A stretch of 30,799 nt of DNA from NCBI GenBank assembly GCA_036272735.1, contig DATAYF010000617.1, positions 1-30,799 on the forward strand, read 5' to 3'. Shown in pieces: positions 7,523 to 16,304 of this stretch; position 1 is the first letter of the stretch, and every line of letters starts with the position of its first letter. The notes under the pieces are model-generated. The model made no database searches and was not told where the DNA came from. It saw only the letters and a list, made by a program, of their open reading frames with translations. The translations under genes and the position numbers were made by a program. The DNA is from DATAYF01 sp036272735. Lineage in GTDB: Bacteria; Chloroflexota; Ktedonobacteria; Ktedonobacterales; Ktedonobacteraceae.

Positions 7523-8542
7523 TTACTCCCCCAGCAGAAATTTCCAGAACGGGGATAAGTAGCTCCAGATGCCGCATAGTTCAGCGGCAACGACCGACCA
7601 GTGGCGTCGCTCCTCCGCCAAAACGCGCCGCAGGAGCAGCGGATGACTTGCGGGCGTGTTAAAGCCAGGCATGGCCGTAACCGCCCAGGAATAGCCCGCA
7701 TCACCCACTGCCCGTACAGCAGCATGGCTCACGTGCGCTTCTTTACCTATTGGGTACGCAAACGTTGAGACCGCCGTCCCCAAACGTTGCTGCAAGGCTT
7801 GACGCGACGCTTCCAGTTCATAGCGCAGATCATCAGCGTTATCCAGGCAGGCGAGCACGGGATGATGCATGGTATGCGATCCGAAAGAGACCAGGCCGCT
7901 TTGCTGCATAGTTAGGATTTCCTCCCACGACAACGGCATATGTTCTAGCTCGTGCACCATAGGATCGGGAGAGACATTGAGCTGCGCCCGTATGTGCTTG
8001 AGAAATAGCTCACGTTCAGCCACCGAGCCAGCATAGCGCAAGCGACCATCAATAAGCTGCGCAAGTTGTTGCTTTTCTTCAGGTACCGTCAGGTGATAGG
8101 TATAGCCATCGAGCGTTACTTCATTGACCCGCGTGTATCGGAGCAGCCGACAACTTTCATGCCACCAGAAATGCGTCCCGCTTTCTACATATCCAGGGAT
8201 GAGAAAAATGGTAATTGGGACCTGCAATTCGCGAGCCAAAGCAAAAGCATGAGTATAATTATCACGATACCCATCGTCAAAAGTGATAACAGCTATTGTG
8301 CGTCGATCTACTGGCATATTTTGCTGCGTAGCATACAATGCATGTAATGCGTCTTCCAAATGCATCACACGATAATGACGGCTGAGATAAGCAAAATGAC
8401 TCCGTAAATTGCTTGTATCGGCATGGTGGTAATTGAGAATGATCAGGCGTTTCCCCATACGTTGCATATGCCTGCGAAATAGCCCCACAAGCCCGCTGTA
8501 ATAGAAGAGCATGGCGACAAGAATCCCCAATCGTTTCCGCAT
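7523..8542 (-). CDS. Polysaccharide deacetylase family protein (paralogue C)
   Basis: A 339-residue NodB-type deacetylase and the first gene of the leftward block. TFDDGY lies at 87-92, HTMHHP at 223-228 and STFAYP at 259-264; the arginine found before this last motif in A and B is replaced (AVSTFAYP), so one active-site element differs. The hydrophobic N-terminus (LGILVAMLFYYSGLVGLF) and the LIILNYHHAD block mirror the other copies. The ATG is preceded by an AGGTGAGGG purine-rich stretch. It faces the rightward tyrosine-kinase gene across a 539-base divergent intergenic region, so its promoter should be there, although I could not identify a convincing one on this strand. Role: metal-dependent N-deacetylation of a hexosamine-containing glycan, by family. 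Confidence 0.88.
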   Translation of the reverse strand: MRKRLGILVAMLFYYSGLVGLFRRHMQRMGKRLIILNYHHADTSNLRSHFAYLSRHYRVMHLEDALHALYATQQNMPVDRRTIAVITFDDGYRDNYTHAFALARELQVPITIFLIPGYVESGTHFWWHESCRLLRYTRVNEVTLDGYTYHLTVPEEKQQLAQLIDGRLRYAGSVAERELFLKHIRAQLNVSPDPMVHELEHMPLSWEEILTMQQSGLVSFGSHTMHHPVLACLDNADDLRYELEASRQALQQRLGTAVSTFAYPIGKEAHVSHAAVRAVGDAGYSWAVTAMPGFNTPASHPLLLRRVLAEERRHWSVVAAELCGIWSYLSPFWKFLLGE

Positions 8543-8742
8543 AGATCAGCACCCTCACCTTTTCACGCTAGCGCCGTTCAAAAATTCTGTCGAGCACGTC
8601 GTATTACTTCTATCGGCTGTGTTTACCGTGTCATCACCATCAATCACCATCACTGGAGGATTTATCTAGCATCGTGGGTAAGTCGCTTGTGTGAAGCCAC
8701 GTGGTTGCAACCAGCCAGACTCCCGCTGGAAATTCATAGTCG

Positions 8743-8795
8743 ATACATTGAAGTTGCTGTATGGGTCCCGGACACATACAGCAACTTCAATGTAT
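8743..8795. repeat. Long near-perfect inverted repeat (53 bp)
   Basis: Two 21-base arms, the left beginning ATACATTGAAGTTG and the right ending CAACTTCAATGTAT, are exact reverse complements separated by 11 bases. The spacer itself contains GTCC-C-GGAC, so the symmetry continues to a central C at 8769, giving 26-base arms with a single G/A mismatch. It has no T-run on either side and no gene ends here, so an ordinary terminator is unlikely. It could be a regulatory hairpin in a leader transcript, a DNA site for a dimeric regulator, or a minimal mobile palindrome. Confidence 0.9.
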
Positions 8796-8930
8796 TATGC
8801 AAGCGGCGTTACACCAATGTAAGTTATGGGGTGATGATTATTAATTTTCTATATAGTTATGTGCAATTTACAATAAAATATACGCTCTTATGATTTTATA
8901 GGAAATTTGTCCATTAACACGAAGATAATC

Positions 8931-8959
8931 TTACAATAATCATTGCACGTGCGTATGAT
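8931..8959 (+). promoter_or_regulatory. Candidate sigma-70-type promoter for the rightward operon
   Basis: TTACAA at 8931-8936 and TATGAT at 8954-8959 are separated by 17 bases, close to the consensus spacing and sequence for a housekeeping promoter. Transcription from it would give a leader of about 115 bases before the kinase start at 9082, which has an AAGGATGG ribosome-binding sequence. This is pattern matching only; several other AT-rich hexamers occur nearby. Confidence 0.4.
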
Positions 8960-9081
8960 GATTAAAGCGCTTTTATTTTTATTTTTTATCATGGTGCAAA
9001 ATAATAACATTCAGATAACATTATGCGAGGCTTGAATATCTTTTTTTGTAACGCTATGAAACTGGTAAGGATGGTATTTAC

Positions 9082-10521
9082 ATGCAAAGTCCATTAAGTC
9101 ACTATATATTCGTAGCTAAACGTTGGGCATGGTTAGTGATATTAGGTGTAGTCATTTGTGGAGGCACAACCTACGTCATTTCTAAATTGTTGCATCCTGT
9201 TTATGACGCCAAGGCGGAACTGGTAATCAGTGTAAGTTCCACCTCTCCCTATGAAAATGCGACGGCTTCTTTGACGCTCCTGCCGACCTACGCCAACCTG
9301 CTAAAAAATCCAAAGGTATTGCAGCCGGTGGCAGACAAACATGGGCTCACCATGATGCAACTCGCGGGAATGATGAAGGTTACTCCACAATCCAACACGC
9401 AGATTATCGATGTGGACGTTACCACGGGCGATCCTCAGACTGCAGCACAGATCGCCAACGATATCGCACAAAGTTTCACGCAATTTACCACCACCCAGAT
9501 AGGGGGGTCGGTACAAATCGAGGTAATAAGCGCCGTCGCGCCAATTACGCCAGCGAGCCCAAAACCAGTACAAGATTCCATCTTTGGCGCGCTAGCCGGT
9601 CTGGGTCTTACAACTGCGCTCATCGTTTTGTTCGAATGGCTTGACGATAGGCTTACGACATCCGAAGAGGTGCGCACGCTGCTCAATCTAGAGCCATTGA
9701 CGATTATCCCCGAACTTTCAGCCAAACAACGCACAAAAAATGCTGAGGAAACTCCAGAACTTGCCGAGGGCTGCCGTATCCTGTGCGCAAATTTAAATAT
9801 GGCCCAGGCCAGGCAACCCTTTAAAATGGTCATGGTCACCAGCGCGATGGCAGGCGAAGGAAAGAGCACCGTTGCAGCTAACGTGGCATCATTTCTGGCA
9901 ATGTCAGGGAAACGCGTGCTGCTGGTTGATGCTGACCTACGCCATCCTGTGCTTGACCAGCATTTTCAACTCGACAATCGTAAAGGACTTTCCAGCGCGT
10001 TTCTGGAAAACTGGCCACAGGTACAGTCAGACCTGGAAGGACAACCAACCGAAATTCCATCGTTACGCATTCTCACTTCGGGCGTTCTGCCATCAAACCC
10101 GCCAGAACTTCTGCAATCCTATCTCGCGCACCAGCTCTTCAATTACTTCCGCAACACCCAGAAGTTCGATTACATCATTTTCGATACCCCACCATTACTT
10201 CCGGTAGCCGATGCCCAAATCATCGCCTCTTATGTCCAGGCTACTGTGCTGGTAGTCAACGCATCCAAAACGTCACGCAAGGTATTACAACAAGGCAAAC
10301 AAATATTGAACCGTACCAGCACGCACGTCATCGGTGTTGCCATTAACAAGAGCCAATGGCCTGGTTATGGAGAGCTTCAGGATTATCTCAGCAACATGCA
10401 ACAAAGGCCACGAGCCGATATTACCCTTGCCATGTCGCCAAAATCGAAGCCGACACAGCGAGCAATAGAGGCGGTGAATACCGCTATCATGCCATCTACG
10501 CCACGCAAAAGCGTGCACTAG
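9082..10521 (+). CDS. Wzz/Wzc-type chain-length regulator with tyrosine-kinase domain
   Basis: A 479-residue membrane protein combining a polysaccharide co-polymerase (Wzz) part and a bacterial tyrosine-kinase-like ATPase part. Membrane segments lie near 17-36 and 167-185, flanking an outside-facing region of about 130 residues; a proline-rich APITPASPKP precedes the second. The cytoplasmic part has Walker A SAMAGEGKST (254-263), Walker A' LLVDADLRHP (280-289) and Walker B IIFDTPP (365-371). The last 50 or so residues hold almost no tyrosine, so the autophosphorylated tyrosine cluster usual in this family is missing. By family it controls polymer length and export together with the polymerase. 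It is the first gene of the rightward operon and lies 21 bases before the dehydrogenase start. Confidence 0.9.
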   Translation: MQSPLSHYIFVAKRWAWLVILGVVICGGTTYVISKLLHPVYDAKAELVISVSSTSPYENATASLTLLPTYANLLKNPKVLQPVADKHGLTMMQLAGMMKVTPQSNTQIIDVDVTTGDPQTAAQIANDIAQSFTQFTTTQIGGSVQIEVISAVAPITPASPKPVQDSIFGALAGLGLTTALIVLFEWLDDRLTTSEEVRTLLNLEPLTIIPELSAKQRTKNAEETPELAEGCRILCANLNMAQARQPFKMVMVTSAMAGEGKSTVAANVASFLAMSGKRVLLVDADLRHPVLDQHFQLDNRKGLSSAFLENWPQVQSDLEGQPTEIPSLRILTSGVLPSNPPELLQSYLAHQLFNYFRNTQKFDYIIFDTPPLLPVADAQIIASYVQATVLVVNASKTSRKVLQQGKQILNRTSTHVIGVAINKSQWPGYGELQDYLSNMQQRPRADITLAMSPKSKPTQRAIEAVNTAIMPSTPRKSVH

Positions 10522-10542
10522 AACAAACGGAGGGTAATGATC

Positions 10543-11844
10543 ATGGGACATTCGCTGAAAGAGAAAATCAGCACCCGCTCGCTGCGCATTGCTATCATCG
10601 GTTTAGGTTATGTTGGTCTGCCGTTAGCAACAACCTTCGCCGAAGCAGGATTTAACGTGGTTGGCATCGACGTGGATCAGCAGCGTGTTGAGCAGGCCAA
10701 CAGGGGTGAAAGCTATATTTCAGACGTCGATGATGAAACATTACAAAAACTCATCGATAGTGGGCACTTATCCTTTAGCACTGATTATGCAACCCTGGCG
10801 GATTGCGATGCGATAAGCATTTGTGTGCCCACACCGCTACGCAAAACACGCGACCCCGATATTTCGTACATCATCGCAGCGACCCAACAGGTCACGACGT
10901 ACTTACACGCGGGCCAGATCATTGTACTGGAAAGTACCACGTATCCAGGGACAACCAACGAGGTGTTGCTGCCAGCATTAGAGGCCAGTGGTCTCAAAGT
11001 AGGCAAAGACTTTTATCTGGCGTTTTCACCTGAGCGCATTGATCCGGGCAACCCTCTCTACGGGACGAAAAACACACCGAAGGTCGTAGGGGGCGTAACC
11101 GAGGCTTGTACCGAACTAGCACAAAGTTACTATGCAGCCGCTATTGAACAAGTGATTCCCGTCTCTTCAGCACGGGTCGCCGAAATGACGAAGCTGCTAG
11201 AAAATACCTTTCGTGCAGTCAATATTGGCCTCGTCAACGAAATTGCCATTATTTGTGAAAAGTTGGGCATCAACGTGTGGGAGGTAATCGACGCCGCCGT
11301 GACCAAGCCCTTCGGGTTCATGCGCTTCCTACCAGGGCCAGGGCTGGGAGGCCATTGTATTCCCATCGACCCACATTATCTTTCATGGAAACTGAAAACG
11401 CTCGATTATACGGCACGCTTCATCGAGCTGGCAGCCGAAATCAATAGTAGCATGCCGCACTACGTGGTCAGAAAAATTACCGAAGCACTGAATGAGCAAC
11501 GCCGGAGCCTGAATGGGGCAACGATACTGATACTGGGTATCGCCTACAAGAAGAATGTGGGAGACGCCAGGGAGTCACCAGCCTTAGAAATCATACAAGA
11601 GCTATTTCGACACAAGGCACAGGTCATTTATAACGATGAGTATGCCCCATCGATTACGTTAGAAGGACGCGCGCTCTCTTCCCAGCCATTAAGTAGTGGA
11701 CTCTTGCAAGCGGCTGACTGCGTCGCGTTGATCACTGACCACGACTATTACGATACAAGTTGGATCGTGCAGGAGGCTCGCAGTATCGTGGATACGCGCA
11801 ACATGGCGCGAGGAATACACGACGAGAAGATCTTGCGCCTGTGA
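10543..11844 (+). CDS. WbpA/WecC-family UDP-sugar 6-dehydrogenase
   Basis: A 433-residue NAD-dependent nucleotide-sugar dehydrogenase that oxidises the C6 hydroxyl of a UDP-hexose(amine) to a carboxylate in two steps. The dinucleotide site is IIGLGYVGLPLA near residues 18-29 and the catalytic cysteine is in GPGLGGHCIPIDPHY (C272). FSPERIDPGNPLYG and the set of companion genes favour a UDP-N-acetylglucosamine substrate (WbpA type) over UDP-glucose, but this cannot be settled by eye. I chose the ATG at 10543 because GGAGGG lies 8 bases upstream; another ATG at 10537 would leave only 2 bases. Its product would feed the dehydrogenase, aminotransferase and acetyltransferase at 26966, 28066 and 703, giving a diacetamido uronic acid. 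Confidence 0.9.
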   Translation: MGHSLKEKISTRSLRIAIIGLGYVGLPLATTFAEAGFNVVGIDVDQQRVEQANRGESYISDVDDETLQKLIDSGHLSFSTDYATLADCDAISICVPTPLRKTRDPDISYIIAATQQVTTYLHAGQIIVLESTTYPGTTNEVLLPALEASGLKVGKDFYLAFSPERIDPGNPLYGTKNTPKVVGGVTEACTELAQSYYAAAIEQVIPVSSARVAEMTKLLENTFRAVNIGLVNEIAIICEKLGINVWEVIDAAVTKPFGFMRFLPGPGLGGHCIPIDPHYLSWKLKTLDYTARFIELAAEINSSMPHYVVRKITEALNEQRRSLNGATILILGIAYKKNVGDARESPALEIIQELFRHKAQVIYNDEYAPSITLEGRALSSQPLSSGLLQAADCVALITDHDYYDTSWIVQEARSIVDTRNMARGIHDEKILRL

Positions 11845-11913
11845 GTGCGCTATACGGGTGAGATGAATAGTCCTGAAAGATGTAGCCGTAGAGAGAAAGC
11901 AAGTTGAACGCCA

Positions 11914-14900
11914 GTGAATAGCCGCCCATTGGGAACGACGAGTGCGCGCTTAATCGCATTGCACGTCAAGTCCGCCAACAAAAGCATCTTCCGAGCCTTG
12001 CTGAGTCTTGCTTCAGCCAGCCTACTCATCCGATTAATGGGTATGTTTGGCCTGATTGTTAACACCTATCGCTTTGGACAAGGCTCGGCAATGGATGCCT
12101 ATAACGTTGCCGCGCTGGTACCCATAACGCTTGCGCAAATGTTTGCCAGTGGACTTGAAGCAGCGGTGATCCCAGTCTATGCGCGGGTGCGAGCAAGAGG
12201 AAAAGAACAGGCATCAAAGCTCTTTAGTTCTCTACTCACGCTTCTCATCATCAGCCTGGCACTATTTACTATCGTCATGGTCATTTTCCGGCAGCCACTG
12301 ATATTGCTGTCGGCTCCCGGTTTAGCGAAACACGTGGGAGTGCTGAGCCTGGCAACCAGCCTGACGCCGTGGATTTTTCCTGTGCTCATTTTGATGACGC
12401 TAAACAGTTTCATGGAATGTTTACTAAATGCAGAAGGCAAATTTGGGCTGCCAGCCTATGCTGCGATGGCGGTGCCGATTACCATCGCTTTTATGGTGTA
12501 TTTCTTTGGGCAATCGTATGGCGTGCTCATACTTTGTGTAGCCACGTTGCTGGGGCAATTCCTGCAACTAGCCTTCATTCTGTATCGTGCTCATCAAAGC
12601 AAATTAGTCTATCGCCCTGGCATCGCCTTCAGAAGTCCAGAGATCAGAAAAATTGCACGAGTAGCCTGGCCTGCCTTGTTTACTTCGTTAATCCAACAGG
12701 CCGGTCCTTTTATCGATCAAATATTCGCTTCCGGGCAGGTTATTGGGAGTATTACAGCGATAGCTTACGCGAATAAGTTAACCAGCGTGCCAACTGGCGT
12801 GATCTTCTCATCTGTAGGGAAGGCGGCCCTGCCTTATCTCTCTAATCAAGCCATACTTAAAGACATGGACGCGTTCAAGGGGACGGTACGACTCTACACC
12901 TGGGTACTTGGGATAGGAAGCGTGGTGCTGGCTGCTGGTATGATCGTGCTGGCTCATCCTATTGTGACTATTCTTTTCCAGCGTGGTGCATTTTCCTCAC
13001 AGGATACGAACTTTACCACGGCCGTGCTCGTAGGGAATCTGATTGGCCTGCCACCTACGGCCGTAGGTTTTCTGTTGGCAAGAGCGTTTAGCGCGATGGG
13101 GAAAACCCGCGTGCTGATGGGGGTAACCGCCTTCAGTGTGCTTGCTAACGCAACTTTGGATTATAGCCTGGGACGTGTTTGGGGCGCGTTCGGCATCACC
13201 CTGGCAACATCGCTTGTCTACTACTGCACGATGATCATATTGATCGTTGGGCTGCGATTAAGCATCGGGAAACTCAATCTGCTTACACCTCCACAAGAGC
13301 TGATGGGCATGATGGGAAAGCTAGGCCGAGGCCAGCTATTGGGGGGATCGGCAATAAGGAGGAGATCACCTATGTTACCACTATCGCAGTATCCTCAAAA
13401 CGGATCGAAGACGCAGGCTGTTGTGCCTCGCTCCTTGCCTTTAAGAGGCTACACGAACCACCCGAAAAGATCAAGTAATTTTGCCCTAAACATCCCGTAC
13501 GCCATCAGGGAACGCGTGACGCGTGGGACCATTATTATGCTTGCCCTGGCTGGCGCGGTGGTTGGTGCAACGTTGAGCCCAACCATTACGCTGGCGGTAT
13601 GTGCTGGAGCAACCATCATCCTATTCTTGCTACGGTATCAGTATGCGTTGCTCATCGGCTGGGCGCTGATCAGCGTTTTTATTGGCTCATCACTACCACT
13701 TTTCAATGGTGCCCACTTACTCTCAGGATTGATATTACCAACGTTGTTGCTGCTCTTTTACTTACCGACAAAAACCGCGTTCAAGCAGATGAAGGCGCTG
13801 CCATGCTTGTTAATCTTTTTCCTGTTGATGTTGCCCACAGCAGGGATGTCGCCGCTCACATTGACGCAATTTGTCACCTCCTGGACAACGCTGTTAGCAT
13901 TTGTTGGTGTGGGCGTGTTGGTGGTGCTGCTGGTCACGAGTAGAAGACGCATGCTCTTGCTGATCGATGCCATTTTAGCGCCCTCGATCTTTATCGCTTT
14001 GTATGGTATCTATGGTTTCTTTAGCAAGCAAAACGGGTTTGTCGATAGCGCCACCCATTTCTTTCGCATTAGCTCAATATTTAGCAACACACCACCAACG
14101 CTGGCAATGTTCCTGACCGTCATCATTCCACTCGCTATTTACCGCACCATTACCCTGACGGGCTGGAAACGTCTCTTTGGGATCAGCATTGTGATCCTGC
14201 TACTGGTCACCCTGGGACTGACGTTTACGCGTGGAGCGTTGATTAGCGTCCCCATTGCGCTCGTAGTTATGATCCTCCTCCTGCCCTCCAACAAAATAAA
14301 ATTTGGCATACTTGGTGCCATTGTCGCTATCGGTGCCGTCATCGTGCTGGTAGGCACGCTAGGGGATGTGCCACTGCTACAAAACGTCTTCAGCCGTTTC
14401 GGGAATACCGATCTCGCCTCGCTCAATGGCAGAACGTATCTCTGGCAAGCCATTCTTGATCATTATGATCCATCGTACTTGCTGGGCTACGGTCACCAGG
14501 CTTCCGATCAATTGCTGCTCAATCTGAGAGTCGGCTTCGGCACGGGCATCATTGCCACGGCGTCACATAATATCTTTCTCGAAGCCCTGTATGATCATGG
14601 AATTATTGGCCTCACGATGTTACTCCTCACGTTTCTGGTACTGGGAGTTGGCATCTTACGGCGCATGCGCAACGCGACGTACGATCATCGCCTGGTGATT
14701 GCGGCAGCGGCGGCGGTCTTCACCGGTGTGCTCATACAATGCCTTGAGTCAAACGACTTATGGAACCAGTCGGTAGGTATCTACTTCATGATCGCCGTAG
14801 CGCTCCCATTTGCGCGGTACTGGTCTGAGCCACCGCCACCACATTTACCAGTCATTCATAAAGAGTTATACCAGCAAATAACGAATAAACACGCTGTAGT

Positions 14901-14940
14901 AAAGCCCAGGGCGACGACAGCCGATACTGTAAAGATATGA
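11914..14940 (+). CDS. Fused MurJ/MviN-type lipid-linked oligosaccharide flippase and O-antigen polymerase/ligase
   Basis: One 1008-codon frame joins two proteins normally separate. Residues 1 to about 465 are a polytopic MurJ/Wzx-like flippase (AMDAYNVAALVPITLAQMF, GLEAAVIPVYARVR, TNFTTAVLVGNLIGLPPTAVGFLLARAFSAMGK in part). About 530-985 are an O-antigen ligase/polymerase (Wzy_C-type) region with SLNGRTYLWQAILDHY and SHNIFLEALYDHGIIGL. The linker, about 465-530, is polar. The start is a GTG directly after an in-frame stop at 11905, with only a weak ribosome-binding sequence. Within the linker an in-frame ATG at 13372 has a strong AAGGAGG 9 bases upstream, so the second half may also be made alone. 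A G6 run at 13341-13346 lies just before it; see findings. It would flip and polymerise lipid-linked repeat units in the cytoplasmic membrane. Confidence 0.85.
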   Translation: MNSRPLGTTSARLIALHVKSANKSIFRALLSLASASLLIRLMGMFGLIVNTYRFGQGSAMDAYNVAALVPITLAQMFASGLEAAVIPVYARVRARGKEQASKLFSSLLTLLIISLALFTIVMVIFRQPLILLSAPGLAKHVGVLSLATSLTPWIFPVLILMTLNSFMECLLNAEGKFGLPAYAAMAVPITIAFMVYFFGQSYGVLILCVATLLGQFLQLAFILYRAHQSKLVYRPGIAFRSPEIRKIARVAWPALFTSLIQQAGPFIDQIFASGQVIGSITAIAYANKLTSVPTGVIFSSVGKAALPYLSNQAILKDMDAFKGTVRLYTWVLGIGSVVLAAGMIVLAHPIVTILFQRGAFSSQDTNFTTAVLVGNLIGLPPTAVGFLLARAFSAMGKTRVLMGVTAFSVLANATLDYSLGRVWGAFGITLATSLVYYCTMIILIVGLRLSIGKLNLLTPPQELMGMMGKLGRGQLLGGSAIRRRSPMLPLSQYPQNGSKTQAVVPRSLPLRGYTNHPKRSSNFALNIPYAIRERVTRGTIIMLALAGAVVGATLSPTITLAVCAGATIILFLLRYQYALLIGWALISVFIGSSLPLFNGAHLLSGLILPTLLLLFYLPTKTAFKQMKALPCLLIFFLLMLPTAGMSPLTLTQFVTSWTTLLAFVGVGVLVVLLVTSRRRMLLLIDAILAPSIFIALYGIYGFFSKQNGFVDSATHFFRISSIFSNTPPTLAMFLTVIIPLAIYRTITLTGWKRLFGISIVILLLVTLGLTFTRGALISVPIALVVMILLLPSNKIKFGILGAIVAIGAVIVLVGTLGDVPLLQNVFSRFGNTDLASLNGRTYLWQAILDHYDPSYLLGYGHQASDQLLLNLRVGFGTGIIATASHNIFLEALYDHGIIGLTMLLLTFLVLGVGILRRMRNATYDHRLVIAAAAAVFTGVLIQCLESNDLWNQSVGIYFMIAVALPFARYWSEPPPPHLPVIHKELYQQITNKHAVVKPRATTADTVKI
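13356..13374 (+). promoter_or_regulatory. Internal Shine-Dalgarno and ATG for the polymerase half
   Basis: AAGGAGG at 13356-13362 is followed 9 bases later by an ATG at 13372 that is in frame with the fusion (codon 487). In the frame one base later, a TAA at 13355-13357 overlaps this ribosome-binding sequence. This is the classical arrangement of a stop followed by a downstream start in an operon, and it suggests two ancestral genes. Confidence 0.65.
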
Positions 14941-14987
14941 GAAACCCAGCAGAGTTTTTCTATGCCGGGATGAGAAGGAGCATTGTT

Positions 14988-16304
14988 GTGGAGGATCGGC
15001 TTCGTATATGTCTGGTTGCTCTCATGTACTTCCCAATCGTGGGGGGTGCGGAAGTACGTGCGGCAAAATATGCCCAAAAGCTGCAAGAACAGGGGCATAC
15101 AGTGACGATAGTGACGTTAAAACACCGCAAAGATTGGGCAGCGAGAGAAACCATCGACGGGATCAATGTTATTCGGGTTGGTGGGATATATAAGCGTAAC
15201 GGGACACTACGCATCGGACGCCTGGGGCATTTTCCACCAGATTTTTGCGTGTTCTGGCAGTTATGGAGTATGCGTCATGATTACGACCTTTTCTACAGCT
15301 TAGAAATGTCGACATTAGCAGGCGTCAGCGTTCTCGTTGGAAAACTTTTGCAGAAGCCGGTCGTCGTGAGTATCCCCAGCACAGGTTATGGCAGAACGTT
15401 GCGGCCGGAAGAGGCGATGTTGATGGCGGATACGTTACCAGTCAGCGACTTTTTGAAGATTCAGTATCATGATACGGTAGCAGGTGATATCGCCAACATT
15501 CCCAAAACGACCGTGGGAGGACAAGCTATGCTCAATTTTATTAAAAAATCTGCTGCCTACTACCAGGTTTTGAGCACACGCGGTTACTCCTATCTCACAG
15601 CGCTGGGTTTCAAAACTGACCATATCGTGTATATACCCGGCGGAGTGGATACACAAAAATTTCATCCTGCACCAGCACTACTACGGCTGGATGAAACGAA
15701 ACCAGAGCGTGATATCCTCTGTGTTGCCCGCCTTGAATATCCAAAGGGCATCGATGTACTCCTACACGCCTGGTATCGCATGATGCAAGCACCATCTTCC
15801 TGGCGCGCGCAAATCAAACCGCGCCTGCTCATTGTCGGCGCGGGCTCTCTCAAAGAGCAGATACAGTGGATTGCCAGAGAGCTGGATCTGCAAGAGAGCG
15901 TGAAATTTCTTGGATTACACTACAACGTTATCCACCTGCTGCAACAAGCCTGGGGATTTGTGCTGCCTTCACGTTGGGAAGGACTGCCTAACGCACTCCT
16001 TGAGGCCATGGCCTGCGGCTTACCATGCATAGCTACACGGGTAAGTGGGAGCGAAGATCTCATTCAAAACGACGTGAACGGCCTGCTCGTCGAGAATGAA
16101 CAACCGGCCGACATGGCACGAGCGCTCCAGCGTATCATAATGGAGCCAGAGTTGGCCCAACGTCTGGGAAATGAGGCGCGGGCCACGATCATACGAGATT
16201 ACCAGATTGCCCACGTCACCCAAAAGACGGTGGAATTTTATCACCACATCCTTGACAAGGGTACCCAACCGCTGCCCTTTGCGCTGAAAGATGCGGCAGA
16301 ATGA
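14988..16304 (+). CDS. GT4-family glycosyltransferase (tandem copy 1)
   Basis: A 438-residue GT-B fold, GT4-type retaining glycosyltransferase. The N-terminal domain starts RICLVALMYFPIVGGAE (a GGAE glycine loop), and the donor-binding C-terminal half has GGVDTQKFHP, VARLEYPKGIDVLLHAW and EGLPNALLEAMACGLPCIATRVSGSEDL, including the E-x7-E element. I prefer the GTG at 14988, which has AGAAGGAG 7 bases upstream. An ATG at 14937 overlapping the previous stop (ATGA) would add 17 residues with little ribosome-binding support. It shares an unusual insertion before its VLSTR strand with the next gene, and the two look like a tandem duplication. It should add one sugar to the lipid-linked repeat unit; donor and acceptor are unknown. 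Confidence 0.88.
   Translation: MEDRLRICLVALMYFPIVGGAEVRAAKYAQKLQEQGHTVTIVTLKHRKDWAARETIDGINVIRVGGIYKRNGTLRIGRLGHFPPDFCVFWQLWSMRHDYDLFYSLEMSTLAGVSVLVGKLLQKPVVVSIPSTGYGRTLRPEEAMLMADTLPVSDFLKIQYHDTVAGDIANIPKTTVGGQAMLNFIKKSAAYYQVLSTRGYSYLTALGFKTDHIVYIPGGVDTQKFHPAPALLRLDETKPERDILCVARLEYPKGIDVLLHAWYRMMQAPSSWRAQIKPRLLIVGAGSLKEQIQWIARELDLQESVKFLGLHYNVIHLLQQAWGFVLPSRWEGLPNALLEAMACGLPCIATRVSGSEDLIQNDVNGLLVENEQPADMARALQRIIMEPELAQRLGNEARATIIRDYQIAHVTQKTVEFYHHILDKGTQPLPFALKDAAE

Larger units (their letters stand above)
8543..9081. other. Divergent intergenic region between the two main operons
   Basis: This 539-base gap separates the leftward deacetylase block from the rightward kinase-led block and is notably AT-rich from about 8815 onward. 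It contains a long near-perfect inverted repeat (8743-8795) and a plausible rightward promoter (8931-8959). Near 8631-8655 there are repeated ATCACCATC words without obvious function. A short palindrome AAAGCGCTTT at 8964-8973 is followed by a T-rich run, but with no loop it is not a convincing terminator. I see no supported gene here. Confidence 0.6.

Noticed and set aside
8687..8893. Possible 68-codon gene in the divergent intergenic region
   Set aside because: It runs through both arms of the inverted repeat, has no good ribosome-binding sequence and shows no recognisable family or composition like its neighbours.
8964..8980. Terminator at AAAGCGCTTT followed by T-rich sequence
   Set aside because: The palindrome has no loop, and no gene ends there; the location is upstream of both divergent operons.
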